Shown here piece after piece: positions 17,794-27,961 of a stretch of DNA of 64,000 bases. The notes under the pieces are model-generated. The model was not told where the DNA came from. It ran no database searches and saw only the letters and a list, made by a program, of their open reading frames with translations. The stretch is from Dyadobacter sp. CY312 (GTDB lineage: Bacteria; Bacteroidota; Bacteroidia; Cytophagales; Spirosomataceae). The position numbers and the translations under genes were made by a program. Each line of letters opens with the position of its first letter. Within the stretch, counting starts at the first letter, position 1. The stretch is taken from contig NZ_JAJUXG010000019.1 of assembly GCF_021390535.1 (NCBI RefSeq), forward strand, positions 1 to 64,000, given 5' to 3'.

Positions 17794-20700
17794 ATGCGAA
17801 ATTTTTTACTCAGACTTATTGTCTTTGTGATGGTAAGCTCCCCTGTGTTGGCACAAACCATCACTGGGAAAGTGAAGGCCGGGGCAGATGGCTCTCTGTT
17901 GCCGGGAGTGTCTGTCCTGGTTAAAGGAACAACTAACGGAACTTCAACTGATAGTGAAGGATCTTTTAGTATTTCTGCTGAATCAGGCAAAACTCTTGTG
18001 TTTTCTTACATTGGTTTCAAGTCACAAGAAGTACTCCTTGGGGCCAATTCGGTTATTGAGGTTTCTCTGTTAGAAGATGCTTCTCAATTGGACGAAGTTG
18101 TGGTGACCGCTCTTGGTATTGCAAAGGAATCGCGTGCTTTGGGTTATGCTACTTCAACAATTAATAACGAATCGCTGGTAAAAACGGCATCGCCTAACTT
18201 CGCAACAGCACTTTACGGAAAAGCTCCTGGTGTAACCATTAATGCTACACCAGGTGGAGCTACCAGTGGTGTGAGTATTAACATTCGTGGCTTCAGTTCA
18301 ATTACAGGTAATACTCAGCCACTCATTGTTCTTGATGGTATTCCAATCCGTAATGGGGAGTCAAGAAACGGGGATTACTGGAACGATCAACGTATTCGTG
18401 GAAACGGATTGTTGGATTTGAACCCAGCTGATATTGAAAATATTTCTGTTCTTAAAGGTGCTTCTGCTGCTGCTCTTTATGGTTCTGAGGCTGTTAATGG
18501 GGTTTTGCTTGTAACTACCAAAACAGGAAAAGGCAAAAAAGGAATTGGTGTTGATTTCAGCGCAAGTTATAATGTGGATAAAATCGCTTATCTGCCAAGA
18601 TATCAAAATGTAAGAGGGCCGGGCTATCCATTAAACTACAACAATGGTGGTCAGGATGCAGCTGGTTTTATATATTACGACACAGATGGTGACGGTAAAA
18701 ATGAGACAAGAGGGCTTTTGGACGCAACGGTAAACTTCGGTCCTAAATTTGACGGACAACCAGTAATGGCATGGGATGGCAAAATAAGACCATATTCGGC
18801 ATCAAATAACAGCTACGCTGATTTGTTTGAAAATGCGAGCAGCTCAAATATCAACCTTTCTATCTCGAAAGCTACTGAAAATTCTAACCTGCGTTTCTCT
18901 TTTACTCGCCAGGACAATGGGATGATCAGTTATGGTGCAAAAAACAACAAGAATATTGCTAACCTGAATGCCAGCTTCAATCTGAATAAAAAGCTAAAAA
19001 CGGATTTGATGGTAAACTATATTAACCAGTATACCTACAACAGACCCTTTAAAGTGGATCGTATGATCAACAACTTTACCGGAATGATGAACCGTTTTGA
19101 ATCAGCTGACTGGTACAACGACAGATATCAAACCAGCCTGGGTTATAGATTTGTTAACGGAGCTGGAACACAGAGTTTAACACCTAACGAAAATATTCGT
19201 TACAACGGATTTAAAGGTGATATTGCTGAATATGTGTGGAATACGAGAAAAAATCAGGCTTATGAATATACCAACCGGGTTATTGCTAGTGTGACTCAGC
19301 ACTGGCAAATAATTGAGGATTTGAAGTTAAGAGGTCGTATTGCAACGGATTATACCGACGAAAGATTGGAAAACCGTGGATATAGCACTGTACCTTTGGC
19401 ATTTGGTTATTCAGGAGAATTCAATATGAAAAACAACCTGTTCAGCAATGTGTACGGAGACGTTCTTCTTACTTACACAAAAAAGCTTTCTTCGGAGGCA
19501 ACAGTTTCTGCGACGGGGGGATACACTGCCAATAAAATGTTGAACACGTTTTTGTCAAGATCTACTAATGGCGGGTTGAGTACTGAAAACTTCTTTGACA
19601 TTTCTGCTACTGTTAACACTGCTAATGGAGAGCAAAAAAGAGAAAGATCTCTTAGAGATGCATACATGGGGACTGTTAATTTTGATTACAGGAACCTGTT
19701 CTTTATTGAAGGAACGATTCGTCGGGACCGTACTTCGCAGTTGGCTAAGGGAAACAATGCTTTTGTTTATCCATCTGTTAACGCAAGCTTTGTGTTCACC
19801 GATGCTTTTTCTCTGCCATCATTTTTTAGCTACGGTAAGTTGAGAGGTTCGTTCGGTATCGTGGGTAATTATCCGGAGATATATAGGGCAAACGTTGCAT
19901 TTAATCAGGGTAATTTGAGCTTACAGGAAAAGGGGGGCGGCTCTGTATTGTATACAACAATGACTGCTGAGCGGGGAAATGACAAAATTCGTCCAGAACA
20001 AAAGAGAGAATTTGAATTCGGCTTGGAAACCAAATTGTTTAATAACCGCATCGGTTTTGATATCGCTTATTACAATGCACAGATCGTAGATCAGATTTTG
20101 CCTTTGAACATTGCTGCGACTACGGGAGCAAGAACAATTCTTGCAAATATTGGTACATTAAGAAACCAGGGTGTGGAAGTAGCGTTTAACGTTAGCCCTA
20201 TCAAAGGAACAACCATCAATGACTTCAACTGGGATTTGAATCTGAATCTTGCAAGAAACATAAACAAAGTTGAGAAGCTTGCTAACAATTCGAAAGAATT
20301 GCTTCATGCTGACTATGATGGAAATGCAGCTCAGGTAAGATCAATTGTAGGCCAGCCAATGGGTGATATTTTTGCACATGGAATTCTTAAAAATGCAAAT
20401 GGTGAAGATGTAGTAGGGCCTAATGGTCTTTATCAGCTGGACGGCGTTAACTGGAAAAAGGTAGGTAATGCAATGCCTAAATTAACGGGTGGTTTGCTGA
20501 ATAATTTGAGCTACAAAAATTTTTCTCTTGATGTTGTAGTTGATTTTCGTTATGGAGGTCACCTCATGCCAACAGGAATTAACTGGATGACTTCAAGAGG
20601 GTTGACAGAAGAAAGTTTAACTGCAATGGACAAAGAACATGGTGGTCTTTCTTACTACGTAGATGCCAACGGAAAAGGTGTACAAACATCAGAATCTGTC

Positions 20701-21138
20701 GGGCCGGCTGGTCAGACTGTGTACAATGACGGTATGCTTATGAAAGGTGTAGTAGCTACAACGAAGGATGGGGTGACAACTACAAGTCCAAATACGAACG
20801 TGATATCTCAGGCTACTTACTACAACAGTACTTATAACTGGGGTGGTCCGCAGTACGGAAGCTCACGTTACGAGCTTTACATTAAGGAGAATACCTTCAT
20901 CAAATTGCGTGAGCTTTCTTTTGCTTACAGATTGCCATCTGGTATAGCACGTAAAATAGGAGCTCAAAACTTGTCAGTCTCTGTTTTCGGACGTAACCTG
21001 TTCTTTATCTACAGAACAATTAAAGATATGGACGCAGAACAAACCAGCATCAGTTCAAGATGGTATGAGAATATCACCAACGCTGGTAGTAATCCGTCGT
21101 TCCGTACATTCGGTGCTATGTTAAGAGCAAGTTTCTAA
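17794..21138 (+). CDS. SusC/RagA family TonB-linked outer-membrane receptor
   Basis: This is a 1114-residue importer that acts with the SusD-like lipoprotein encoded 12 bp downstream. The order is signal peptide (RNFLLRLIVFVMVSSPVLAQ), carboxypeptidase-regulatory-like domain (ITGKVKAGADGSLLPGVSV to about 95), a TonB-box-like segment (DEVVVTALGI), a plug domain (GKAPGVTINATPGGATSG, then PLIVLDGIPIRNG) and a long barrel ending RTFGAMLRASF. Substrate cannot be read from the sequence: no glycoside hydrolase or sulfatase is adjacent. Its downstream neighbours on the other strand are an FG-GAP heme-motif protein and argH. Confidence 0.95.
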   Translation: MRNFLLRLIVFVMVSSPVLAQTITGKVKAGADGSLLPGVSVLVKGTTNGTSTDSEGSFSISAESGKTLVFSYIGFKSQEVLLGANSVIEVSLLEDASQLDEVVVTALGIAKESRALGYATSTINNESLVKTASPNFATALYGKAPGVTINATPGGATSGVSINIRGFSSITGNTQPLIVLDGIPIRNGESRNGDYWNDQRIRGNGLLDLNPADIENISVLKGASAAALYGSEAVNGVLLVTTKTGKGKKGIGVDFSASYNVDKIAYLPRYQNVRGPGYPLNYNNGGQDAAGFIYYDTDGDGKNETRGLLDATVNFGPKFDGQPVMAWDGKIRPYSASNNSYADLFENASSSNINLSISKATENSNLRFSFTRQDNGMISYGAKNNKNIANLNASFNLNKKLKTDLMVNYINQYTYNRPFKVDRMINNFTGMMNRFESADWYNDRYQTSLGYRFVNGAGTQSLTPNENIRYNGFKGDIAEYVWNTRKNQAYEYTNRVIASVTQHWQIIEDLKLRGRIATDYTDERLENRGYSTVPLAFGYSGEFNMKNNLFSNVYGDVLLTYTKKLSSEATVSATGGYTANKMLNTFLSRSTNGGLSTENFFDISATVNTANGEQKRERSLRDAYMGTVNFDYRNLFFIEGTIRRDRTSQLAKGNNAFVYPSVNASFVFTDAFSLPSFFSYGKLRGSFGIVGNYPEIYRANVAFNQGNLSLQEKGGGSVLYTTMTAERGNDKIRPEQKREFEFGLETKLFNNRIGFDIAYYNAQIVDQILPLNIAATTGARTILANIGTLRNQGVEVAFNVSPIKGTTINDFNWDLNLNLARNINKVEKLANNSKELLHADYDGNAAQVRSIVGQPMGDIFAHGILKNANGEDVVGPNGLYQLDGVNWKKVGNAMPKLTGGLLNNLSYKNFSLDVVVDFRYGGHLMPTGINWMTSRGLTEESLTAMDKEHGGLSYYVDANGKGVQTSESVGPAGQTVYNDGMLMKGVVATTKDGVTTTSPNTNVISQATYYNSTYNWGGPQYGSSRYELYIKENTFIKLRELSFAYRLPSGIARKIGAQNLSVSVFGRNLFFIYRTIKDMDAEQTSISSRWYENITNAGSNPSFRTFGAMLRASF

Positions 21139-21150
21139 TTTTAAAATATC

Positions 21151-22758
21151 ATGACAATGAAAAATATATCATCTTTCATAGTAGCAGGGTTTATGCTGGT
21201 TGCAGTGTCCTGTAAAGAATCGGAGTTCACGGAAAGATATCCGGATCCTTCAAAAATTGCGGAAACGACAATTGAAAAAGAATACACGGGTATGATGTAT
21301 ACCAACAGGGAGTACATTCTTCCCGGGTATGGAAACTATTTCGTAACGTTAAGAACATCCCTTAACCGTTACAATCAGGCAGTCGGCTGGCCAAACGCTT
21401 CGGGGCAGTATATTCCAGGTTCCGCTGGTGCGCAGGAGCTTTGGTTTAACTACTACAATACACTTGCCCAATACCGCGAATTAGAAAAGGTTTACGTCGC
21501 GAAATCTGCTGAGGAGCAAGCTGACAAAAAGATATTCATGCTGACAGCAAGGATTTATTTGTACGACTATACTCAAAGAATTGTTGACCTTCATGGAGCA
21601 ATCCCTTTTACTGAGGCAGGTTTGCTAACCAAGAAAAATGAAGATTATGCCAATTCAAATGCTAAGTTTGATTCTGCCGAAGAAATTTATACGCTTATGC
21701 TGGACGATTTGAAAGGTATTGCGCAAGAGCTAAACAGTATTACAATAAAATCAGTATATCAAAAGCCTTTCCAAACTCAGGATTACGTCAACAAAGGAGA
21801 CCTTACTGCATGGAAGCGCTATTGTAATTCTTTGCGTTTAAGAATGCTAAATCGTGTTTCTGATGCGGAAAGCTTCAAATCAAGATCAAATACTGAGATC
21901 ACTGAAATTTTAGGAAATGCTGCGACTTATCCTATAGTGGAAAGTAATGATCAAAATATTCAAATAAATGTTTACGATGTCAATACCGATATTAATTCAA
22001 AGGGATTTAAAGACGGGATTGCTTCTGGTGGTGACTGGTTTGGAAACACTGCTGGTAAAAAGATGATTGATCACATGAATACAAATGCCGATCCTCGTTT
22101 GAAAATTATTTTTGAACCGGGACAGAAAGCTGGTGGTGTTTATATGGGTATTGATCCAACAGCGGTTTCGGCTTCCCAAACTGCAATGTATCAGGATGGT
22201 AAAGTAGCGATATACAATCGCTATACATTGAGCCACAATCAATTCTTCCCAGGTGTGATCATCAATGCTGCTCAGGTGAACCTGATCAAGGCGGAATATT
22301 ACCTGAGAACCGGAAATGATGCAGCAGCTAAAACGGCATATGAAACTGCAATTACACAGTCGGTGAAATTCTATAATGGAATTTTGGCAATTACAAATGC
22401 AACAGGTATTACAGATGCAACAATACCTACACAGGCAACAGATGCTTCAATTGCGGCCTATATCGCCGGTAGTGGCGTCAACTGGGCATCTGCTACCACA
22501 AGTGCACAAAAGCTAGCTTTGGTCGCAACACAAAAATGGTTACACTACAACATCGTTCAGGCTTACGAAAACTGGGCGGATGTTAGAAAATTAGATCTTC
22601 CGACTCTGGAGTTTCAGGTTGACAACGCTAATAACCAGACTCTACCTCCTTTCAGATGGACGATTCCAAGCCACGAAATTACCTACAACCCAACAAATTA
22701 TGAGGCGGTGAGAGCCAAAGACAATCTTACAACCAAGTTGTTCTGGGATGTAAAATAA
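21151..22758 (+). CDS. SusD/RagB family nutrient-binding lipoprotein
   Basis: This is the surface lipoprotein partner of the SusC protein upstream. The lipobox is AVSC with Cys21 from the first ATG; a second ATG at 21157 would shorten it by two residues. The 535-residue body has the SusD-like helical TPR segments (ELEKVYVAKSAEEQADKKIF and YLYDYTQRIVDLHGAIPFTEAG) and the C-terminal YNPTNYEAV region. The 12-bp gap to susC and the terminator afterwards define a two-gene operon. Confidence 0.94.
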   Translation: MTMKNISSFIVAGFMLVAVSCKESEFTERYPDPSKIAETTIEKEYTGMMYTNREYILPGYGNYFVTLRTSLNRYNQAVGWPNASGQYIPGSAGAQELWFNYYNTLAQYRELEKVYVAKSAEEQADKKIFMLTARIYLYDYTQRIVDLHGAIPFTEAGLLTKKNEDYANSNAKFDSAEEIYTLMLDDLKGIAQELNSITIKSVYQKPFQTQDYVNKGDLTAWKRYCNSLRLRMLNRVSDAESFKSRSNTEITEILGNAATYPIVESNDQNIQINVYDVNTDINSKGFKDGIASGGDWFGNTAGKKMIDHMNTNADPRLKIIFEPGQKAGGVYMGIDPTAVSASQTAMYQDGKVAIYNRYTLSHNQFFPGVIINAAQVNLIKAEYYLRTGNDAAAKTAYETAITQSVKFYNGILAITNATGITDATIPTQATDASIAAYIAGSGVNWASATTSAQKLALVATQKWLHYNIVQAYENWADVRKLDLPTLEFQVDNANNQTLPPFRWTIPSHEITYNPTNYEAVRAKDNLTTKLFWDVK

Positions 22759-22793
22759 GAGTAAAAATAATTGATTTAGTTAATGTATAAATG

Positions 22794-22820
22794 GGCCGGC
22801 AAGTTTGTCGGCCTTTTTAT
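22794..22820 (+). terminator. Terminator after the susC-susD operon
   Basis: GGCCGGCAA and TTGTCGGCC form a near-perfect stem with one G:U pair and a very small loop, followed by a TTTTTAT tract. It is 35 bp past the susD stop. Confidence 0.85.
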
Positions 22821-22851
22821 TGGTAATCGGTAGGGCGTAAGGCTGAACAGT

Positions 22852-24420
22852 TTATTTGGTTTGGTTTTTCAAAACCAGAAGTTGCGGAAAGGATAACACT
22901 CCCTTAAAAACAAGTTGGGTCATTTCATTCAGCGTGTGGAAATAAGAGCCTAGGACGATGTCTAAATCGCCGTCCTGATCAATATCTGCTGCTTCCATAG
23001 TCAACCATTTGCCGGAGGCTGCTTCTGGTGTGGAAAATGGTTTAAAGTCCTGTTGACCTTCATTTTGAAGATAGATAAATCCATGGGCTGGATTTTTAAG
23101 ATCGGAATAGAAAGACGCAGCAGCGATATCGATATCGCCGTCGTTATCGAAATCCCTTGCAACGGCCTTGCTAGCTCCATGTAATGGGTAAAAGAAAACT
23201 TCTTTAAAATTGTCTTTTTTGTCGTTGAGGTAAAGCCTTACTCCGTGATAATTCTTCTGAATAGGAGAAAGATCCCAGTTATCGCCATTCGTAACCAGAA
23301 TATCCTGAAAACCATCTTTGTTAAAGTCGACGATTTCAAAGTAGCTCATGCCGTAGGAAGGAGGGAATTGTAGCAAAATCTTTTCTCTAAACTTGCCGTT
23401 TCCCAAATTGTAAAAAATGGAAACTTCCTCTCTCGCCTGTGCTGTTAATGCTATAATGTCGGGTTTTTTGTCTTTGTTAAAATCAGTAATCTCTACTTTA
23501 CGGGCACCAGGCAAAGCCTTCAAAACATGTTCTTTTTCTGGTTGAAAATTGTCCAACCAGAGCAACTTACCCGAATGATTTCCAAATCCTGAGATAACAA
23601 CATCCTCTTTGCCATCCGTATTGATATCGCCAGATGCGAATTGAACAGGTCTGGGTAATGTTTGAATGTTAACATCTGATGTCGGGTTTGATATTTTATT
23701 CAACGACATAAGTCTTCCCAATTTTTGTTCCGAAGGCTTGAAAATACCAATGGTAAGTAATCGGGGCATGGCGTTTTTTGGAAAATCAATATCGGTAGGA
23801 GGTGTATCGATCCACCAGGTGTCTTTTAATTGAAAAGAGCTGTCTAGGACATAAAGCGAATTTTGAGCATCTCCAACGTAAAGCGACGAAGACGCTTTGT
23901 TAAATTTTAAGAGCGTTGTTTGTGGGAAGGGCTTATCTCCAATAGAAATTTCTTGGACTTTGAACAACGGAAGGTGATCAGCAATTTCGGCCGTTTTTTT
24001 CTGGGGAAGTGGCTCTTCCGGCGCTTCCTGCTCGTAGTATTTTACAATTTTCTCCCAATCTTCCTTAGATATTGCGGCGGTTTCAGGGTAGATGTTAAGC
24101 TCACGAATCAACTTTTCTTCTTCGGGTAATAGATCCTCAAGCGGATCCAACCCCTGAAACTTTAGACCTAACCGTTGTCCCATATTGGGCAATACACTTG
24201 AGATCCAGGTTTTTTTGTCCAGGAGAACGGGTTCAGGAAAAAGATGACATCGCTGACAGTATTCAATAGCCAGTTGCTTGCCGGAAGTAGCTGAATCTAG
24301 CAGGATCGGGTTTATGTTAGCTAGGAGCTTCGTACGTGGCTCGGTTGCCGTAGTATTTATGGATAGGCTGGTTATCCAAACCGAAAGAGAAACAATCAGG
24401 CCTTTTTTGACTATCAACAT
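22852..24420 (-). CDS. FG-GAP/VCBS repeat protein with a single heme-binding motif
   Basis: This 522-residue exported protein starts with a hydrophobic signal (LIVSLSVWITSLSINTTATE). A CxxCH motif follows at C55-C58-H59 (YCQRCHLFPEP), enough for one c-type heme. The C-terminal two-thirds holds five calcium-binding-loop repeats of the D-x-N-x-D-G type: DINTDGKEDVVI, DFNKDKKPDIIAL, DFNKDGFQDILVT, DFDNDGDIDIAAA and DIDQDGDLDIVLG. This is a beta-propeller or FG-GAP fold. It begins 5 bp after argH on the same strand, so cotranscription is likely although a metabolic link is not obvious. Role unknown. Confidence 0.85.
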   Translation of the reverse strand: MLIVKKGLIVSLSVWITSLSINTTATEPRTKLLANINPILLDSATSGKQLAIEYCQRCHLFPEPVLLDKKTWISSVLPNMGQRLGLKFQGLDPLEDLLPEEEKLIRELNIYPETAAISKEDWEKIVKYYEQEAPEEPLPQKKTAEIADHLPLFKVQEISIGDKPFPQTTLLKFNKASSSLYVGDAQNSLYVLDSSFQLKDTWWIDTPPTDIDFPKNAMPRLLTIGIFKPSEQKLGRLMSLNKISNPTSDVNIQTLPRPVQFASGDINTDGKEDVVISGFGNHSGKLLWLDNFQPEKEHVLKALPGARKVEITDFNKDKKPDIIALTAQAREEVSIFYNLGNGKFREKILLQFPPSYGMSYFEIVDFNKDGFQDILVTNGDNWDLSPIQKNYHGVRLYLNDKKDNFKEVFFYPLHGASKAVARDFDNDGDIDIAAASFYSDLKNPAHGFIYLQNEGQQDFKPFSTPEAASGKWLTMEAADIDQDGDLDIVLGSYFHTLNEMTQLVFKGVLSFPQLLVLKNQTK

Positions 24421-24425
24421 ATCAG

Positions 24426-25763
24426 CTACTTACTAATCAAGCTAGCGAGTGCTTCTTTCACCTCCTCAAACCCAAACCCCGCAATCTCCCGCTCCATCCT
24501 CTCCTTAATCTCTTTCGTCTGAAGATTTCCGATACTTCCTTCGTGTGAGTGCTTGAGTTCGCGTGGGGCAATGTATGTTCCGTCGCCTATTTCGGTACCT
24601 ACCTGGCGGTATGCGTCCCGGAAAGGTACACCGTTGATCACCAGCTCATTTACCCTTTCTACACTGAAAAGCAGGTCGTATTTAGCGTCGTCGAGCAGGT
24701 TCTGTTTTACCTTCATGTTTTCCAGCATAAAAGCAGCAATGTCGAGGCAATCCAGGATTTCGTCAAAAGCAGGCATCAAAATCTCTTTCAATAGCTGCAT
24801 ATCGCGGTGGTAACCGGAGGGTAGATTGCTCAATACCATGGTAATTTCCATTGGCAGCGCTTTCATCCTATTGGTTTTAGCTCTTAATAGCTCAGCCACG
24901 TCCGGATTCTTTTTGTGCGGCATGATGCTGCTTCCGGTTGTGAGGTCATCCGGCAAAACGATGAAACTGAAATTCTGGCTGTTGTAGAGGCATACGTCCA
25001 TGGCCAGTCTGGAAACGGTTGCGGCCAGAGATGATATTGCTGTAAGGGCAGCCTGCTCTGTTCTTCCGCGGCTCATTTGAGCATACACCACGTTATGGTG
25101 CATGCCTTCAAATCCCAGTAATTCTGTTGTGAGTGTACGATTCAAAGGGAAAGAAGAACCATATCCGGCTCCTGACCCCAGTGGATTCCGGTTTGCCAGT
25201 CTGTAAGCAGCATTGAGCTGTATTACGTCATCAATTAATCCTTCGGCATAAGCGCCAAACCAAAGTCCGAATGACGACGGCATCGCAATTTGCAAATGCG
25301 TGTAACCCGGTAAAAGGTCGTTTTTATGTTCTTCCGATTTGTTTGTCAGTACGGAGAAGAGCTTTTCCGTAGCCTGTACAACTTTAAACAAACGGTCACG
25401 GGTGTAGAGCTTCATGTCTACCAAAACCTGGTCGTTACGGGAGCGGCCGCTATGGATCTTTTTACCTGTGTCGCCCAATTTTTTTGTCAGCATCAGCTCC
25501 ACTTGTGAGTGAACGTCTTCTACGCCATCTTCAATCACAAAATCACCATTCTCTATCTGGGTGTAGATATTTTTAAGTTCAACGCGAAGTGCAGTAAGTT
25601 CATCTGAGGTAAGTAGTCCGATTGTTTCCAGCATGGTGGCATGCGCAAGATTGCCCAGCACATCAAATTCCGCCAGATTCAGATCCATTTCGCGATCCTT
25701 ACCAACTGTAAACCGTTCTATTTTCTCAGAAGTAACCGTATTTTCTTTTTGCCAGAGTTTCAA
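24426..25763 (-). CDS. argH: Argininosuccinate lyase
   Basis: ArgH cleaves argininosuccinate to arginine and fumarate, the last step of arginine synthesis. The 445 residues contain the family signature GSSIMPHKKNP and HSGRSRNDQVL. The start is a TTG codon: MKLWQKENTVTSEKIERFTVGKDRE fits the family N-terminus, and no ATG is better placed. It is followed after 5 bp by the FG-GAP protein gene and preceded by the NlpC/P60 gene. Confidence 0.95.
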   Translation of the reverse strand: MKLWQKENTVTSEKIERFTVGKDREMDLNLAEFDVLGNLAHATMLETIGLLTSDELTALRVELKNIYTQIENGDFVIEDGVEDVHSQVELMLTKKLGDTGKKIHSGRSRNDQVLVDMKLYTRDRLFKVVQATEKLFSVLTNKSEEHKNDLLPGYTHLQIAMPSSFGLWFGAYAEGLIDDVIQLNAAYRLANRNPLGSGAGYGSSFPLNRTLTTELLGFEGMHHNVVYAQMSRGRTEQAALTAISSLAATVSRLAMDVCLYNSQNFSFIVLPDDLTTGSSIMPHKKNPDVAELLRAKTNRMKALPMEITMVLSNLPSGYHRDMQLLKEILMPAFDEILDCLDIAAFMLENMKVKQNLLDDAKYDLLFSVERVNELVINGVPFRDAYRQVGTEIGDGTYIAPRELKHSHEGSIGNLQTKEIKERMEREIAGFGFEEVKEALASLISK

Positions 25764-25870
25764 AATGCAGAAGTTGAAAAGGTGATTGAGATAAATCTCT
25801 CATTTATTCCTTTGCAAATTTACACGCTATGGACCGAAATTCCGGCTATGGATAGGAAGAAGTTCTGGTT

Positions 25871-26377
25871 TTAATCGATCAGGCGACGAATGGCCACAAA
25901 TCGTTTCTGGTAATAATCGGCATCCAGCAGATCATAGCGGATACCTCCATTCCAGGCTGAATGGATGAATTTAACATAAGATGGCGTCACCTCTGTGATA
26001 ATACCCACATGACCCACGTGCTCACTTTTTGTGCTGTTGCCTTTAAAAAAGATAAGATCTCCGGGCTTTGCCTGTTTGCGCTCAATAAGTTGCCCTTTTT
26101 TTGCCTGTGCGGCACTGGAATGTGGTAATGTAATATCCCACTTATTGAAACAGTATCTCACGAAACCGGAACAGTCAAATCCTTTTTTAGATGATCCGCC
26201 GGAGCGATAAGGTATGTGAAGGTGTTTTGTAGCGAAAGAAACGAGGGATTCGATGGGGTTAAGCGTGTCGGCAGCTGCTACGGCTTTTTTATTGGTTTGA
26301 GCGATTGACGGGTTCCCCGCAGTGAAAACTAAAAGTATGGTAAAAAAGAAAATTAAGCGTCCAATCGAAAATTGCAT
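25871..26377 (-). CDS. NlpC/P60 family peptidoglycan hydrolase
   Basis: This is an exported cysteine peptidase that cleaves murein stem peptides. The signal peptide is residues 1-27 (MQFSIGRLIFFFTILLVFTA at its start). The catalytic set is visible: C69 in KGFDCSGFVRYC, H123 in VGHVGIITEV and H139 in KFIHSAWNGG. At 168 residues it is the catalytic domain alone, with no SH3 or LysM targeting module. It lies upstream of argH on the same strand, 107 bp away. Confidence 0.92.
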   Translation of the reverse strand: MQFSIGRLIFFFTILLVFTAGNPSIAQTNKKAVAAADTLNPIESLVSFATKHLHIPYRSGGSSKKGFDCSGFVRYCFNKWDITLPHSSAAQAKKGQLIERKQAKPGDLIFFKGNSTKSEHVGHVGIITEVTPSYVKFIHSAWNGGIRYDLLDADYYQKRFVAIRRLID

Positions 26378-26621
26378 CAGGATTCAGTTTGGTTCAGAAT
26401 ACAAAATATCTGCACAAGAGAATATTTTGCCTTTTGTAATTTTATCTATGATTTGTAAAGCTAGCCATCATTTTTTGATTTGTTTTCTTTTAATTTCATA
26501 TCTTTTTATAGTGTTTTTGTTAAATCGTTGAAACCTAGTAAACACGGTGCTTTCTGTGAAAGTAAAGGTTTAATGACCGCCCTGAAAGACATATTTCCTT
26601 CATCCGACCCTTCTTTTTTCC

Positions 26622-26629
26622 TACTTTTG
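26622..26629 (+). promoter_or_regulatory. -7 element (TACTTTTG) upstream of purM
   Basis: TACTTTTG matches the TAnnTTTG consensus and lies 37 nt before the purM ATG. No TTTG is seen at the usual -33 distance, so the call is tentative. Confidence 0.45.
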
Positions 26630-26665
26630 TGGCTCCAAATGGAGTAAATTCTAAAACGTTCCTGA

Positions 26666-27835
26666 ATGAAAACCACCAACCGTTATCTGCAACGCGGCGT
26701 ATCAGCATCCAAAGAAGATGTGCACAAGGCAATTGAAAACATTGACAAAGGCTTATATCCAAAGGCTTTTTGCAAAATTGTACCTGATACCCTTGGCGGA
26801 GATCCCGAATATTGCACAATCATGCATGCCGATGGTGCAGGAACAAAAACCTCCCTGGCTTATCTGTATTGGAAAGAAACAGGTGATATTTCTGTTTGGA
26901 AAGGTATTGCCCAGGATGCCATTGTGATGAATACAGACGACCTGCTCTGTGTGGGCGCCACAGGTCCAATGCTTTATTCCTCTACGATAGACAGGAACAA
27001 AAACCGCATTCCTGGTGAAGTAATTGCCGAGGTGATCAACGGAGCTGAGGAGGTTTTGGAAATGCTGCGCAGCTATGGTGTTGAGATATACAGTACCGGT
27101 GGAGAAACGGCGGATGTAGGTGATCTTGTGAGAACGGTAACGGTCAACAGTACGGTTGTTGCAAGAATGAAGAGATCAGAAGTAATCGACAATGCCAATA
27201 TCCAGGCGGGTGACGTGATTGTAGGTCTTGCTTCCTACGGACAGGCTACCTACGAAACTGCCTACAACGGTGGAATGGGTAGTAACGGACTTACTTCGGC
27301 ACGCCACGATGTGCTGGGTAAATATCTTGCATCCATTTATCCCGAAAGCTTTGATTCGGAGGTTAGTGAAGATCTTATATACAGCGGTACCAAAAAACTG
27401 ACAGATACTGTGGAAGGAGCACTGGTGAATGTTGGACAACTCATTTTGTCTCCGACTCGTACGTATGCGCCTGTTGCAAAGGCATTGTTGGATGAACTTC
27501 GTGAGCACATTCACGGTATGGTACATTGCAGCGGAGGCGCACAGACCAAGATTTTACATTTTATAGATAATCTGCATATTATTAAAGATAATTTGCTGCC
27601 AATTCCTCCATTGTTCAAACTGATACAGGAAGAAAGCGGAACCAGCTGGCAGGAAATGTACAAGGTGTTTAATATGGGGCATCGTCTGGAAATATATCTT
27701 CCGAAAGAACATGCAGATAGAGTAGTGGCGATATCGCAGTCATTTGGGATTGATGCACAGGTCATTGGCAGGGTTGAGGAGTCGCCGGTTAAGAAGCTGA
27801 CCATTAAGACTGAAACGGGAGAGTACATCTATTGA
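26666..27835 (+). CDS. purM: Phosphoribosylformylglycinamidine cyclo-ligase (AIR synthase)
   Basis: PurM closes the imidazole ring in the fifth step of purine synthesis. The protein has 389 residues, a Bacteroidota-type PurM somewhat longer than the 345-residue enterobacterial form. HADGAGTKTSLAYLYWKETGD and TDDLLCVGATGPMLYSSTIDRN are the AIR-synthase substrate and ATP regions, and YSTGGETADVGDLVRT is highly conserved. It stands alone: other purine genes are not present. A strong bidirectional terminator follows. Confidence 0.93.
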   Translation: MKTTNRYLQRGVSASKEDVHKAIENIDKGLYPKAFCKIVPDTLGGDPEYCTIMHADGAGTKTSLAYLYWKETGDISVWKGIAQDAIVMNTDDLLCVGATGPMLYSSTIDRNKNRIPGEVIAEVINGAEEVLEMLRSYGVEIYSTGGETADVGDLVRTVTVNSTVVARMKRSEVIDNANIQAGDVIVGLASYGQATYETAYNGGMGSNGLTSARHDVLGKYLASIYPESFDSEVSEDLIYSGTKKLTDTVEGALVNVGQLILSPTRTYAPVAKALLDELREHIHGMVHCSGGAQTKILHFIDNLHIIKDNLLPIPPLFKLIQEESGTSWQEMYKVFNMGHRLEIYLPKEHADRVVAISQSFGIDAQVIGRVEESPVKKLTIKTETGEYIY

Positions 27836-27904
27836 TGTTTAACCATTGACTATTCGCTTAAAGCGTTCAGTACAGAAAATGCGTTTTTCTGGTAGATCAT
27901 ATAT

Positions 27905-27943
27905 CAAAAAAGCACAGCCGCAGTTACGGTCTGTGCTTTTTTG
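27905..27943. terminator. Bidirectional terminator between purM and the small gene
   Basis: AAAAAAGCACAG and CTGTGCTTTTTT bound an inner CCG/CGG stem, giving a long A/T-flanked hairpin. It separates the purM stop (27835, plus) from the stop of the small minus-strand gene (27962). Confidence 0.9.
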
Positions 27944-27961
27944 ATGGAAGTGATCAAATTA

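Noticed and set aside
17703..17990. Minus-strand frame across the susC start
   Set aside because: It lies opposite the susC signal and regulatory domain and has no independent support.
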